Assembly: GCA_019510465.1 (NCBI GenBank)
Contig: JAEKKH010000052.1
Location: 1-38,017 of the forward strand
Source: Burkholderiales bacterium
GTDB taxonomy: Bacteria; Pseudomonadota; Gammaproteobacteria; Burkholderiales; Burkholderiaceae_C
Length of the DNA: 38,017 bases
Direction of reading: 5' to 3'
The notes under the pieces were generated by a model. It saw only the letters and a program-made list of their open reading frames with translations, did no database searches and was not told the DNA's origin. How positions within the stretch are numbered: position 1 is the stretch's first letter; each line of letters opens with the position of its first letter. Of this stretch, positions 1 to 7,911 are shown piece by piece. The position numbers and the translations under genes were made by a program.

Positions 1-451
1 TGGCGGACGCGTCGGCCGGCGCGACGTCGCCGGTGCCGTCGCTGCGCCAGTCGGCGTCGAACGCGGCGCCGCCCGCGAAGCTCGACAGCGACAGCCCGGC
101 GACCGTGAACGCGAGCGGCACGTCGTTCGGGTAGGACACTCCGTCGACGGTGATGCGCCAGTAGAAGTCGAGCGTGCCGGAGCCGCTCTCGCGCACCACG
201 CGCGACTGGATGTCGCCCTGCGCGCCGGGGAACCCGTACATCGGATCGATCGGCGACGACCACGCCGTGGTGACGTCCGCCAGCACGCTGCCCGCCAGCG
301 ACGGATCGGCGGCGAGCGTCGTGCCCGGTTGCGCGACGGGCCCGCCGCCCGATGCGACCGGGACGGCGAGCGCCTCGCGTGCGCCGAGCAGGAGGATGAC
401 GGCGGCCACGGACAGCGCGACCGGGCGGAGGATGCGACGAGAGGGGGACAT
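1..451 (-). CDS. Secreted protein, N-terminal part (cut by left edge)
   Basis: The frame is open from an ATG at 451 to the left edge, giving the first 150 residues. The start is supported by AGGAG six bases upstream. The protein begins with a typical Sec signal peptide: basic MSPSRR, then a hydrophobic stretch (VALSVAAVILLLG), then a likely cleavage after REALA near residue 29. The mature part is rich in Gly, Ser, Asp and small residues, with phrases such as SSPIDPMYGFPGAQ and TLDFYWRITVDGVSYPNDVPL, which resemble a beta-rich extracellular domain. I do not recognise the family. The style would fit a PEP-CTERM-anchored protein, but the C terminus that would show the sorting signal lies outside the window. 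Confidence 0.75.
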   Translation of the reverse strand, partial: MSPSRRILRPVALSVAAVILLLGAREALAVPVASGGGPVAQPGTTLAADPSLAGSVLADVTTAWSSPIDPMYGFPGAQGDIQSRVVRESGSGTLDFYWRITVDGVSYPNDVPLAFTVAGLSLSSFAGGAAFDADWRSDGTGDVAPADASA

Positions 452-552
452 GCGGTCTCCTGGGCAGGCCGGGTGGCGGCGACCGGCCACTCTAGGCAGG
501 GCCGCGCCCGGTGCCCACCCCTAGCGCCGCGCCCCGCGCGGGCACGCCGATG

Positions 553-2070
553 TCAGGCGCCGCCGTCGTCCGCATCCGCGTGCGCGGGCGTGCCGACGTC
601 CTCGCGGATCTCCACCGGCTGCTCGCGCGGCTTCCAGTCCGGATCCCACTCGAACACCGCCATGCTCTCGACGTGCGCCGTGTGCGGGAACATGTTGACC
701 GCGCCGGCGGCCGTGCAGCGGTAGCCGGCCAGGTGCACCAGCAGCCCCGTGTCGCGCGCCAGCGTGGCCGGGTTGCAGCTCACGTAGACGATGCGCCTGG
801 GCGCCGTCCAGCCCTCGCGCGGGTTGGCCTTCAGGTCGGCCAGGGCCTTCGCGAGCGCGAACGCGCCCTCGCGTGGCGGGTCGACCAGCCACTTGTCGAC
901 CGTCCCGAGCGCGACCAGGTCGTCGGCGGTGATCTCGAACAGGTTGCGCGCCTCGAAGCGAGTGTGCTCCGAGACGCCGTTGAGCTTCGCGTTGTCGAGC
1001 GCGCGGTCGACCAGCGTCTGGCTGCCCTCGACGCCCAGCACCGACTTCGCCAGCGTGGCCAGCGGCAGCGTGAAATTGCCCAGGCCGCAGAACCAGTCGA
1101 TCACGGTCTCGTGCTTGCGGACGTCCAGCAGCCGCAGCGCACGCCCGACCAGCACCGTGTTGATCTGGTGGTTCACCTGCGTGAAGTCGGTCGGCTTGAA
1201 CGGCATGCGCACGCCGAACTCGGGCAGCGTGTAGGCCAGCTCGGCACCGCCGTCGTCATCCATCCGATGCACCGTGTCCGGGCCCTTGGGCTGCAGCCAC
1301 CATTGCACGCCATGCTCCTTGGCGAATGCGCGCAGCAGCGCGGCGTCGTGCGCGCTCACCGGCTCGAGGTGGCGCAGCACCAGCGCCGTGACCTGGTCGC
1401 CGACGGCCACCTCGACCTGCGGCAGCCGCTCGCGAGCCTCCATGGCCGCCACCAGGGCACGCAGCGGCATCAGGAGTCCGGAGATCGCCCGGGGCACGAC
1501 GTGGCACTCGCGCATGTCGGCCACGTAGCTCGACTTGCGCTCGTGGAAGCCCACCAGCACCGTGTTCTTCTTGGCCACCCAGCGCACCGACAGGCGCGCG
1601 CGCAGCCGGTAGCCCCAGGTCGGGCCCTCGATCGGGCGCAGCACGAGCTCGGGCCTGACCTTGCCCAGGTGCCACAGGTTGCTCTCCAGCACGCGCTGCT
1701 TCATGGCGACCTGCGCCTGCGGCGCGAGGTGCTGCATCTTGCAGCCGCCGCACGCGCCCGCGTGCAGGCCGAAATGCGGGCAGCGCGGCGTGACGCGCTG
1801 CGAGCTTTCCTTGCGCAGCGCGACCAGGTCGGCCTTCTCCCACTGCTTCTTGCGCTTGACGACCTTGACGCGCGCCTCCTCGCCCGGCAGCGCGCCGTCG
1901 ATGAAGACGACGATGCCCTCGCTGTTGTGCGCGATGCCCTGGGCATCGAGATCCATGCCGGTGACCTTCAGCCACTCGTTGTCCGAGACGCCCGGCGCGG
2001 GGCCGGCGTGGCGGTCGCGGCGATGACGGCGGCCGGACTTGCCGCCGGCGCCCTGTTGTTCGTTGCTCAT
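553..2070 (-). CDS. rlmD: 23S rRNA (uracil-1939-C5)-methyltransferase RlmD
   Basis: SAM-dependent enzyme that methylates U1939 of 23S rRNA; 505 residues, somewhat longer than the about 433 of E. coli RlmD because of a basic N-terminal tail ([11 protein letters not shown]) and longer loops. An N-terminal TRAM-like domain is followed by the iron-sulfur cysteine cluster [14 protein letters not shown]. Then come the SAM site [14 protein letters not shown], the motif VDPPREGAF and the catalytic-cysteine motif [12 protein letters not shown] near the C terminus. All key residues of the TrmA/RlmD family are visible. The start [10 protein letters not shown] is the first ATG of the frame; its ribosome binding site is weak. 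In many Burkholderiales rlmD lies near nlpD and rpoS. Here a chemotaxis gene and a TonB-like gene separate it from nlpD. Confidence 0.95.
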   Translation of the reverse strand: MSNEQQGAGGKSGRRHRRDRHAGPAPGVSDNEWLKVTGMDLDAQGIAHNSEGIVVFIDGALPGEEARVKVVKRKKQWEKADLVALRKESSQRVTPRCPHFGLHAGACGGCKMQHLAPQAQVAMKQRVLESNLWHLGKVRPELVLRPIEGPTWGYRLRARLSVRWVAKKNTVLVGFHERKSSYVADMRECHVVPRAISGLLMPLRALVAAMEARERLPQVEVAVGDQVTALVLRHLEPVSAHDAALLRAFAKEHGVQWWLQPKGPDTVHRMDDDGGAELAYTLPEFGVRMPFKPTDFTQVNHQINTVLVGRALRLLDVRKHETVIDWFCGLGNFTLPLATLAKSVLGVEGSQTLVDRALDNAKLNGVSEHTRFEARNLFEITADDLVALGTVDKWLVDPPREGAFALAKALADLKANPREGWTAPRRIVYVSCNPATLARDTGLLVHLAGYRCTAAGAVNMFPHTAHVESMAVFEWDPDWKPREQPVEIREDVGTPAHADADDGGA

Positions 2071-2097
2071 GCCACGATTATCGGTTCCGGAATGGAA

Positions 2098-2161
2098 TCG
2101 GCCCCGGGGCGTGAGGCGACCGGGGCCGAGGTCTTTCGGAACGGCGCCCCCCTCGGGGGCC
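2098..2161. terminator. Two GC-rich hairpins between MCP and rlmD
   Basis: A 10-bp perfect stem (2098-2107 with 2120-2129, TCGGCCCCGG) is followed by a second stem of six pairs around 2147-2160 (GCCCCC with GGGGGC). Both lie between the 3' end of the chemotaxis gene and the 5' end of rlmD. Neither is followed by a proper T-tract on either strand, so intrinsic termination is only a possibility. They could also act as attenuating structures in the rlmD leader. Confidence 0.35.
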
Positions 2162-2170
2162 CCGTCGGTC

Positions 2171-3718
2171 CTAGAGGCGGAAGACGGAAACGTCGGCGAC
2201 GAGGCGCTGGACCTGGGTGCTCATCGAATCGGCGGCCGCGGCCACTTCCTCGACCAGCGCCGCGTTCTGCTGCGTGACCTGGTCCATCTCCGTGACGGCC
2301 ACGTTCACGAGGTCGATGCCGGCGCTCTGCTCCACGGTCGCGGAGGTGATCTCCGACACGATGCCGGCCACGTGCTGCACGGAGCGCACGATCTGCGAGA
2401 TGGTCTCGGAGGCGATGTCCACGAGGTGCGTGCCCTCGTCGACCTTCTCGACCGACTCGGCGATCAGCGACTTGATCTCCTTGGCCGCCGTGGCGCTGCG
2501 TTGCGCCAGCGTGCGCACCTCGGTGGCCACGACGGCGAAGCCGCGGCCCTGCTCGCCTGCGCGCGCGGCTTCCACCGCGGCGTTCAGCGCCAGGATGTTG
2601 GTCTGGAACGCGATGCCGTCGATCACGCTGATGATGTCGGCGATCTTCCTGGACGACGTGGCGATGTCGCCCATCGTGCGCACGACCTTGCTGACGGCCT
2701 CGCCGCCCTGGTGCGCCTTGTCGGCGGCGTCGTTGGACAGCTGGCGCGCGTGCGTCGAGTTGCTCGCGCTCATCTTGACGGTGCTCGAGAGCTCGTCCAT
2801 CGACGAAGCCGTCTGCTGGATGCTGGAGGCCTGGCGCTCCGTGCGGTTGGACAGGTCGGCGTTGCCCGACGCGATCTGGGTGGCGGCGCTGGCCAGGCTG
2901 TCGCTGCCGTTGCGCACGCTGGAGACGACGCTGACCAGGCTCTCGGTCATGGCGGCCAGCGCCTTCAGCAACTGGCCCGTCTCGTCGGTGGAATGGGCGG
3001 TCACCTTGACGCTCAGGTCGCGGTTGGCGACGCGCCGGGCGATCTCCACGGCCTGCGAGATCGGGCGGGTGATCGAGCGCGTCACGGCCAGGCCGACGGC
3101 CGAGGCGAACACCAGCGCGATGATCGAGATGCCCAGCACGATGTTGCGCGTGTTGCCGTAGGCGTCCTCGGCGCTGGCGACGGCGGCGGCGGTCAGCTTC
3201 TCGTTGAGGGCGACCATCTCGTCGACGGCGGCCATCCACTTGGCCTGCGCCGGATTGGCCTTGTCGCCCAGCAGGCCGCGGGCGGGGAACTTGTGGTTCT
3301 CGAGGGCCATCTGCACCACCTGGTCGGCCAGCTCGCGCGCTTCCTTCTCGGTGGCGTCGATGTGGCCCAGGATGGTCTTCTTGCGAGCGTCGTTCTCGCC
3401 GGAGATCATCTTGGCCAGCTTGGCCTTGGCCGTCTCGTAGCTCTTGATGTCGGCCTTCAGCAGCTCGTTCTCGGCGGCCATTTCCTCGGGCTCCGAGACC
3501 ATCAGGATGTTGCGCACCCGCACCGCCTGCTGGGTCGCCGCGAGACGCAGCTGGTCGGCCAGCGCCGACTCCACGGCGATGCCGCCCGTCACCGCATTCA
3601 TGTCGTCGCGCATGGCGCTGGTGCGCGCCAGGGCGATGATCGACAGCGTCGCCAGCAGGGCCAGCACGATGCCGAACGCGAGGGCCAATCGCGCGCCGAT
3701 TTTCAGGTTGGTCAGCAT
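2171..3718 (-). CDS. Methyl-accepting chemotaxis protein
   Basis: Inner-membrane chemoreceptor of 515 residues. Residues 1-30 form the first membrane span ([21 protein letters not shown]). Residues about 35-185 are a periplasmic helical domain of the four-helix-bundle (4HB_MCP) type. A second span follows ([21 protein letters not shown]), then a HAMP domain starting at [15 protein letters not shown]. The cytoplasmic signalling bundle contains the highly conserved hairpin tip [37 protein letters not shown], which contacts CheA and CheW. There is no CheR-tethering pentapeptide at the C terminus (it ends DVSVFRL). No other chemotaxis gene is nearby, so the ligand cannot be inferred. The start is the only ATG close to the first span. 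Confidence 0.95.
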   Translation of the reverse strand: MLTNLKIGARLALAFGIVLALLATLSIIALARTSAMRDDMNAVTGGIAVESALADQLRLAATQQAVRVRNILMVSEPEEMAAENELLKADIKSYETAKAKLAKMISGENDARKKTILGHIDATEKEARELADQVVQMALENHKFPARGLLGDKANPAQAKWMAAVDEMVALNEKLTAAAVASAEDAYGNTRNIVLGISIIALVFASAVGLAVTRSITRPISQAVEIARRVANRDLSVKVTAHSTDETGQLLKALAAMTESLVSVVSSVRNGSDSLASAATQIASGNADLSNRTERQASSIQQTASSMDELSSTVKMSASNSTHARQLSNDAADKAHQGGEAVSKVVRTMGDIATSSRKIADIISVIDGIAFQTNILALNAAVEAARAGEQGRGFAVVATEVRTLAQRSATAAKEIKSLIAESVEKVDEGTHLVDIASETISQIVRSVQHVAGIVSEITSATVEQSAGIDLVNVAVTEMDQVTQQNAALVEEVAAAADSMSTQVQRLVADVSVFRL

Positions 3719-3765
3719 TTTGATTATCCGAAGTTGGCTGTTGATTTCGTGAATCGTCCCGGCCG

Positions 3766-3791
3766 GCTCCTGTCCCCCAACGGGCAGGAGC
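3766..3791. other. Hairpin in the MCP leader / tonB-like gene 3' region
   Basis: GCTCCTG at 3766-3772 pairs with CAGGAGC at 3785-3791, and an inner CCC pairs with GGG, giving a stable stem. It lies about 50 bases upstream of the chemoreceptor start and about 90 bases past the stop of the TonB-like gene. There is no T-run after it on the minus strand, so it is at best a weak terminator or an RNA-stability structure. Confidence 0.3.
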
Positions 3792-3878
3792 GGCCATCCC
3801 GGCGGTATCGCGGCCCGGGGTCCGGCGTTCCAGACCTCGCGTCGGGCGGCCCGGCGTCGCCGCCGGATGGAAGGCGGA

Positions 3879-4241
3879 TCAGTTCAGTTTCCAGACGAAC
3901 TCGGTCTTGATCCACTGCTGGGCCGGCTTGGAGTCGGCGGGCTGCGCCTTGTACGAGCACTCCATCAGGGCGCGCTGGGCGGCCGAGTCGAGCTTGCGGG
4001 AATGGCTGGAGGTCTCGATCTCGCTGTCGATGGCCTTGCCGTCCACGCCCACCAGGATGCGCAGGCCGGTCGTGCCCTGCTCGCCCTTGGCCAGCGAATC
4101 GCGCGGGTACTCCGGCGCGGCGCAGGTCTTGGCGTCTTGCACCCACTTGCCGTCGCCGGCGAGCGCGGCAACGCTGGCGAGCGCGCAGGCGATTCCGGCG
4201 AGGGCGCCACGGATCGTGGTCAGGCGTGCAATGCGGTTCAT
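3879..4241 (-). CDS. Small periplasmic TonB C-terminal-domain protein
   Basis: Protein of 120 residues consisting of a Sec signal peptide (residues 1-28, ending ASVAALA) and one TonB C-terminal fold. Diagnostic phrases are [38 protein letters not shown] and [18 protein letters not shown]. It lacks the membrane anchor and the proline-rich spacer of a real energy-transducing TonB, so it probably cannot couple ExbB/ExbD energy to a receptor. Two cysteines (about 40 and 95) could form a disulfide in the periplasm. The start has a strong AAGGAG eight bases upstream. Such stand-alone TonB-fold proteins are common in Burkholderiales, but their role is not established. Confidence 0.8.
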   Translation of the reverse strand: MNRIARLTTIRGALAGIACALASVAALAGDGKWVQDAKTCAAPEYPRDSLAKGEQGTTGLRILVGVDGKAIDSEIETSSHSRKLDSAAQRALMECSYKAQPADSKPAQQWIKTEFVWKLN

Positions 4242-4904
4242 TCTTGGAACTCCTTCAGCGGGTCGAAATGAGAGGCTTGTCTCGTCCTGACAGGGTTTTC
4301 CGCCACAACGGCGCTCGCCTGACAGGGGTCATGGCCGGATTTCGGCCCCGCTCGCTCATTCTTGAGTGAATCCTTCACGCTAAACCGGGGATCAATGCGG
4401 CCAAACGAGGCCAGATCACGGCCTCGCCGGGGGGCTCCCCGACCAGAGCGGTGCGCCCGCCCGAAAGCGCTTGCACGGTGCTGCGGACGCGCCTGCACGC
4501 GTCGCGCGCGACCGCTGCCGGGCGTCGACGGCGAAGAACGCGGTTCATCACCGATGTGCGGGGAACCAGCCCTGGAGCGTGCGCCAGGCTGCCCTTGCCT
4601 GCGGCGCCTTGCCCGGCGCTGCGCGCCGGGTGTTCCTTTCGCGCAGGGTCTCCACGGCAGGCCGGCCGACGCCTCCGCTTTTGGAAGAGGCGCGTGCCTC
4701 GGCCCATCGCGGGCCTCGGCAGCCCCGGCGCCGCCCGAACGCTTCGAAGGAGGTGCTGGCACGCTACGAGGTGCTGACGCGCCGGCTGTACTTGTGCCAC
4801 TGCACGTCATCGCAGGGTGGATCGTTTTCGCCAGCGCGTGCCTGACGAGCAGCTGGACGAGCGAGCGACGCCAGCTCACGGGAACCCGGAAATCGGCGAT
4901 GACC
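4242..4904. other. Gene-free stretch between nlpD and the TonB-like gene
   Basis: About 660 bases without a convincing gene. Open frames exist on both strands (for example 4375-4800 minus), but their translations are Arg/Ala/Pro-rich low-complexity sequence with no recognisable domain, which is what random 70% GC DNA gives. A 7-bp hairpin (CCCGGCG at 4612-4618 with CGCCGGG at 4624-4630) and the repeat described at 4843-4912 lie inside. The part next to 4241 must hold the promoter of the TonB-like gene. This is where rpoS would be expected after nlpD, and I find no trace of it. Confidence 0.6.
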
Positions 4905-4912
4905 AAAAAAAA
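4843..4912. repeat. Dispersed intergenic repeat, copy 1
   Basis: Two blocks here recur at 22944-23039. Block A (4843-4863) is 21 bases identical to 23019-23039 in the same orientation, and the match extends imperfectly on both sides. Block B (4885-4912, including the A-run of the nlpD terminator) matches the reverse complement of 22944-22971 at 26 of 28 bases. In both places block B begins at the T-tract of a strong intrinsic terminator. The two blocks therefore have opposite relative orientations in the two copies. Confidence 0.7.
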
Positions 4913-4931
4913 CGCGCCTCGAGGGCGCGTT
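4905..4931 (-). terminator. Intrinsic terminator of the surE-pcm-nlpD operon
   Basis: Read on the minus strand, AACGCGCC and GGCGCGTT form an 8-bp perfect stem around the five-base loop CTCGA and run into eight T residues. It sits about 25 bases past the nlpD stop codon, so it closes the surE-pcm-nlpD transcript. Confidence 0.9.
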
Positions 4932-4956
4932 CTCATGGGGTGCGGGCGACGCTGCG

Positions 4957-5892
4957 TCAGCGCGGCGGCAGCAGGCGCGCCGGGTCGATCGGCTTGCCCT
5001 GCTTGCGGATCTCGAAGTGCAGCTGCACGCGATCGGCGTCGGTGGAGCCCATCTCGGCGATCTTCTGGCCGCGCTTGACGATCTGGTCTTCCTTGACGAG
5101 CAGCGTCTGGTTGTGCGCGTAGGCCGTCAGGTAGTTCGCGTTGTGCTTGACGATGACCAGGTTGCCGTAGCCTCGCAGGCCGGAGCCGGCGTAGACGACG
5201 CGGCCGTCGGCTGCCGCGTAGACCGGGTCGCCGGCCTTGCCGCCGATGGCCAGCCCCTTGGTCTTGGCATCGTCGAAGGGGGCGACCACCGGGCCGGCCG
5301 CCGGCCACGCCCAGGTCATGTCGTCGTCGCCCTCGCGCGCGGCCGCCGGCTGCGGCGTGGCGGCGCCGGTCAGCGGGACGGCGCTGCCGGAGGCGATCGC
5401 CGTCGACGCCGCCGTGGTGCCGCTGGCCCTGCCTTCGGGCTTGGACGGGATCGGCGGCAGCGGCTTGAACGTGGCCGCCCCCGACGCGGCGGCGGCCACG
5501 GTCGTGGTCGTGGTGCTGGTCGTCACGGTCGAGCCGGGCGGGACTTCGCCCGCCGGCGGCAGCACGCGCAGCACCTGGCCGACCTCCAGGTGATTCGGGT
5601 CGGTCAGGTTGTTCCAGCGCGCCAGGTCACGCCAGCTCTGGCCGGTGTCCATGCCGATCTTGGTGAGCATGTCGCCAGGCTGGACGGTGTAGGCGCCGGC
5701 GCGCGACTCGGCGGCAGGCAGCGGCTGGACCGCGGGCTTGGCCGCCTCCGCGGAGGGCGTCGGCGCCCGCACGGTGCGAGCCGAGTGATCTTCGACGGGT
5801 GCCTGATTCGGGGTCGCGCACCCGATCAAGGCCCAGGCGGACGCCACGCAAACCGTCGTCACGAGCGTTCGTCGTCCCCAGAGCGATGCCAT
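4957..5892 (-). CDS. nlpD: NlpD-like lipoprotein, LysM + M23 (amidase activator)
   Basis: Outer-membrane lipoprotein of 311 residues expected to activate a cell-wall amidase (AmiC in E. coli) at the division site. A lipoprotein signal ends at ALIGC (Cys 25). A LysM domain (YTVQPGDMLTKIGMDTGQSW through LEVGQVLRV) binds peptidoglycan. A Thr/Ala/Pro linker with a TTSTTTTTV run leads to a C-terminal LytM/M23 domain (GDPVYAAADGRVVYAGSGLR, GYGNLVIVKH, VQLHFEIRKQGKPIDP). The zinc-binding His and Asp at the start of M23 are absent (GLAIGG), as in E. coli NlpD, so it is probably catalytically dead. The ATG at 5892 has AGGGA upstream; an ATG at 5913 would overlap the pcm stop as ATGA and is a real alternative, adding seven residues. 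Confidence 0.92.
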   Translation of the reverse strand: MASLWGRRTLVTTVCVASAWALIGCATPNQAPVEDHSARTVRAPTPSAEAAKPAVQPLPAAESRAGAYTVQPGDMLTKIGMDTGQSWRDLARWNNLTDPNHLEVGQVLRVLPPAGEVPPGSTVTTSTTTTTVAAAASGAATFKPLPPIPSKPEGRASGTTAASTAIASGSAVPLTGAATPQPAAAREGDDDMTWAWPAAGPVVAPFDDAKTKGLAIGGKAGDPVYAAADGRVVYAGSGLRGYGNLVIVKHNANYLTAYAHNQTLLVKEDQIVKRGQKIAEMGSTDADRVQLHFEIRKQGKPIDPARLLPPR

Positions 5893-5909
5893 AGTTTCCC
5901 TGCGTTGTT

Positions 5910-6731
5910 TCATCCAATCCCTGATTTTAAGGGAACAAACGTCACCGTCTCGCCGATCTGGCGGACGAACCCATCCGGGGTCCGGTCGACGATGACCAGC
6001 GCCTGCCCGGCCAGGCCCGGCATGGCGGTCGGCGCGACCAGCCGGCCGCCGACGGCCAGCTGCTGCAGCCAGGCCTCGGGCACCGCCTCGCCGCCGGCCG
6101 CGGCCACGATGCTGTCGTACGGCGCGTTGGGCGGATGGCCCACGCGCCCGTCGCCGTGCACCAGGCGCACCCCGGGCACGCCGAGCGCGTCCAGGTGGCG
6201 CCGCGCCATGTGGTGCAGCGGCTGCAGGCGCTCGATCGAGATCACCGTCCGGGCGATGCGCGCGAGCAGTGCCGTCTGGTAGCCGCATCCGGTGCCGATC
6301 TCCAGCGTGCGGCCCAGGTGGCCGAGGCGGCTCGCGTTGGCGCCGTCGAACAGCCACTGCAGCTGGCGCGCGACGACCGACGGCTTGGAGATGGTCTGGC
6401 CCAGGCCGATCGGCAGGCTGGTGTCCTCGTAGGCCTGGATCGCGAGCGCGGTGTCCACGAAGCGATGGCGCGGCACGTTGGCGAACGCGTCCAGCAACGC
6501 CGGGCTGCGGATGCCTTCGGAGCGCAGGCGGGCCACCATGCGCTCGCGCATCGGCCCGTTGTCCAGGCCCAGGCCGGTGGGCACCACGTGCCGCGCGGCG
6601 TCCTGCGCCGCCTGGTGCAGCAACGCCTGCGGGCGCAGCGGGTTGCGCGCGGTGCCGCTGGGGGCCGCGGGGCGGGAGCCGCTCGACCACTGCGCCGGGA
6701 ACCGCTTGGCGCGCGGCGTGTCGCCGCTCAT
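5910..6731 (-). CDS. pcm: Protein-L-isoaspartate O-methyltransferase
   Basis: Repairs damaged proteins by methylating L-isoaspartyl residues with SAM. The 273 residues exceed the about 208 of E. coli Pcm, mainly through a 60-residue low-complexity N terminus (SSGSRPAAPSGTARNPLRPQ). The catalytic domain shows VPRHRFVD, ALAIQAYEDTSLPIGLGQT, ISKPSVVA, the SAM motif LEIGTGCGYQTALLARIA and VHGDGRVG. The start ATG at 6731 overlaps the stop of the bridging ORF (ATGA) and has GGGAGG seven bases upstream. The gene ends as ATGA with a possible nlpD start. It belongs to the surE-pcm-nlpD operon. Confidence 0.93.
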   Translation of the reverse strand: MSGDTPRAKRFPAQWSSGSRPAAPSGTARNPLRPQALLHQAAQDAARHVVPTGLGLDNGPMRERMVARLRSEGIRSPALLDAFANVPRHRFVDTALAIQAYEDTSLPIGLGQTISKPSVVARQLQWLFDGANASRLGHLGRTLEIGTGCGYQTALLARIARTVISIERLQPLHHMARRHLDALGVPGVRLVHGDGRVGHPPNAPYDSIVAAAGGEAVPEAWLQQLAVGGRLVAPTAMPGLAGQALVIVDRTPDGFVRQIGETVTFVPLKSGIG

Positions 6732-7042
6732 TGGCGCCCCTCCCGCGCCGGGTACGGCGCTCCGTCCCCCGAGGGGACCACGGGCCGGCTTGGGGCGGCC
6801 CGGCGCTCGTCCCGCGAACGCGACGACCCCTCCCGCGCCGGGTACGGCGCTCCGTCCCCCGAGGGGACCGCGGGCCGGCTTAGGGCGGCCCGGCGCTCGT
6901 CCCGCGAACGCGACGACCCCTCCCGCGCCGGGTACGGCGCTCCGTCCCCCGCGGGGACCGCGGGCCGGCTTGGGGCGGCCCGGCGCTCGTCCCGCAGACT
7001 CGACGACCGCTCCCGCGAACGGGTCGACACAGGATGTCTCAT
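6728..7042 (-). CDS. Bridging ORF between surE and pcm, three 30-residue repeats
   Basis: 104-codon frame whose ATG overlaps the surE stop (ATGA at 7039-7042) and whose stop overlaps the pcm start (ATGA at 6728-6731). After a 12-residue head ([12 protein letters not shown]) it holds three nearly identical 30-residue units of the form [15 protein letters not shown], then [15 protein letters not shown], then ends RQ. The last codons of the third unit (CGG GAG GGG) supply the GGGAGG ribosome binding site of pcm. The unit length (90 bp) keeps the frame open. The product is highly charged and low in complexity with no known domain. It may matter only because ribosomes translate through it to pcm. 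Whether a stable protein exists is unknown. Confidence 0.55.
   Translation of the reverse strand: MRHPVSTRSRERSSSLRDERRAAPSRPAVPAGDGAPYPAREGSSRSRDERRAALSRPAVPSGDGAPYPAREGSSRSRDERRAAPSRPVVPSGDGAPYPAREGRQ
6741..7010. repeat. Tandem repeat, 3 x 90 bp, inside the surE-pcm junction
   Basis: Three directly repeated 90-bp units begin at 6741, 6831 and 6921, each starting TCCCGCGCCGGGTACGGCG; they differ at only a few positions (for example CGAGGGGACCA, CGAGGGGACCG and CGCGGGGACCG), and a fragment of a fourth starts at 7011. Each unit contains a GTCCCC/GGGGAC or similar small hairpin. Near-identity of the units suggests recent expansion. Confidence 0.92.
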
Positions 7043-7812
7043 TGCACGCCCAGCCGCGACGACCAGCCCGCGAGATTCGCGTGGTCGGTGAGGTCGACCT
7101 GCAGCGGCGTGATCGACACGCGGCCGTTGGCGACGGCGTGGAAGTCGGTGCCCGCGCCGGCCTCGCGTGCGTCGCCCGCGGGACCGATCCAGTAGATGGT
7201 GTCGCCGCGCGGGTTCTTCTGGGCGATGACCGGCTCGCTGGCATGGCGCCGGCCCAGGCGCGTGGTGGCCCAGGGCAGCGCGTCGGTATCGGGCCGGTTC
7301 GGGAAGTTGACGTTCAGCAGCCACGGCGCGGCGCCCGGCCGGCCGAACGACGGGTCGGCGATGGCCGCCTGCACGACGCGGCGCGCGGCGCGCGCGGCGG
7401 CGTCGAGATTCGTCCAGCCCTTGTGCTTGAGCGAGAACGCGATCGCCGGCACGCCGAACAGGAAGCCTTCCATCGCCGCGGCCACGGTGCCCGAGTAGAG
7501 CGTGTCGTCGCCCATGTTCTCGCCGTTGTTGATCCCCGACAGCACGAGGTCGGGCCGGTGTTCGAGCAGGCCGGTCATGGCCACGTGCACGCAGTCGGAC
7601 GGCGTGCCGTTGACGACGCGGAAGCCGTCGGACGGGCCGCCCCTGGCCGCGAACACCGCCAGCGGCCGGTTCAACGTCAGCGAATTGGACATGCCGCTGG
7701 CGTTCTGCTCGGGCGCGACGACGTCGATCTCGCCCAGGCCGCGGCAGGCCTCGACGAGGGCGACGAGCCCGGGGGCGAGGTAGCCGTCGTCGTTGGCGAT
7801 GAGGATGCGCAT
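7039..7812 (-). CDS. surE: 5'/3'-nucleotidase SurE
   Basis: Metal-dependent nucleoside monophosphate phosphatase of the SurE family; 257 residues, the normal length. The start [16 protein letters not shown] carries the metal-binding Asp pair (8 and 9). The motifs [49 protein letters not shown] and TVAAAMEG follow as expected. It is the first gene of the surE-pcm-nlpD operon and is divergent from the quinone oxidoreductase, with only 99 bases between the two starts. The family is linked to stress survival and usually sits with pcm, nlpD and rpoS. Confidence 0.96.
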   Translation of the reverse strand: MRILIANDDGYLAPGLVALVEACRGLGEIDVVAPEQNASGMSNSLTLNRPLAVFAARGGPSDGFRVVNGTPSDCVHVAMTGLLEHRPDLVLSGINNGENMGDDTLYSGTVAAAMEGFLFGVPAIAFSLKHKGWTNLDAAARAARRVVQAAIADPSFGRPGAAPWLLNVNFPNRPDTDALPWATTRLGRRHASEPVIAQKNPRGDTIYWIGPAGDAREAGAGTDFHAVANGRVSITPLQVDLTDHANLAGWSSRLGVQ

Positions 7813-7911
7813 GGCCGCATTGTAGGCAGCGCGACAGCGTCGCCCCCGCGACTGCCGTGGCGCCGCGCCGTCCGTAAGATTGCCGGAACTTCAGAACCGG
7901 AAAGCGCTGTC

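Noticed and set aside
3719-3760. Sigma-28 (FliA) promoter for the chemoreceptor gene
   Set aside because: A GGATAA resembling the -10 exists just before the ATG, but there is no TAAA -35 at the right spacing and the start would leave almost no leader.
4375-4800. A possible 141-residue protein on the minus strand
   Set aside because: No recognisable motif, low-complexity Arg/Pro/Ala composition, no ribosome binding site, and equally long frames on the opposite strand.
4242-4904. Decayed rpoS remnant
   Set aside because: None of the frames shows sigma-70 region 2 or 4 phrases even in fragments, so I only report the absence of rpoS.
6741-7010. CRISPR array
   Set aside because: The 90-bp units are contiguous and near-identical throughout, with no variable spacers and no cas genes.
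5910-7244. A longer pcm of 444 codons running through the tandem repeats
   Set aside because: The pcm domain starts after the ATG at 6731, which has GGGAGG upstream and an ATGA overlap; the upstream part is antisense-frame sequence of surE and the repeat read in another frame.
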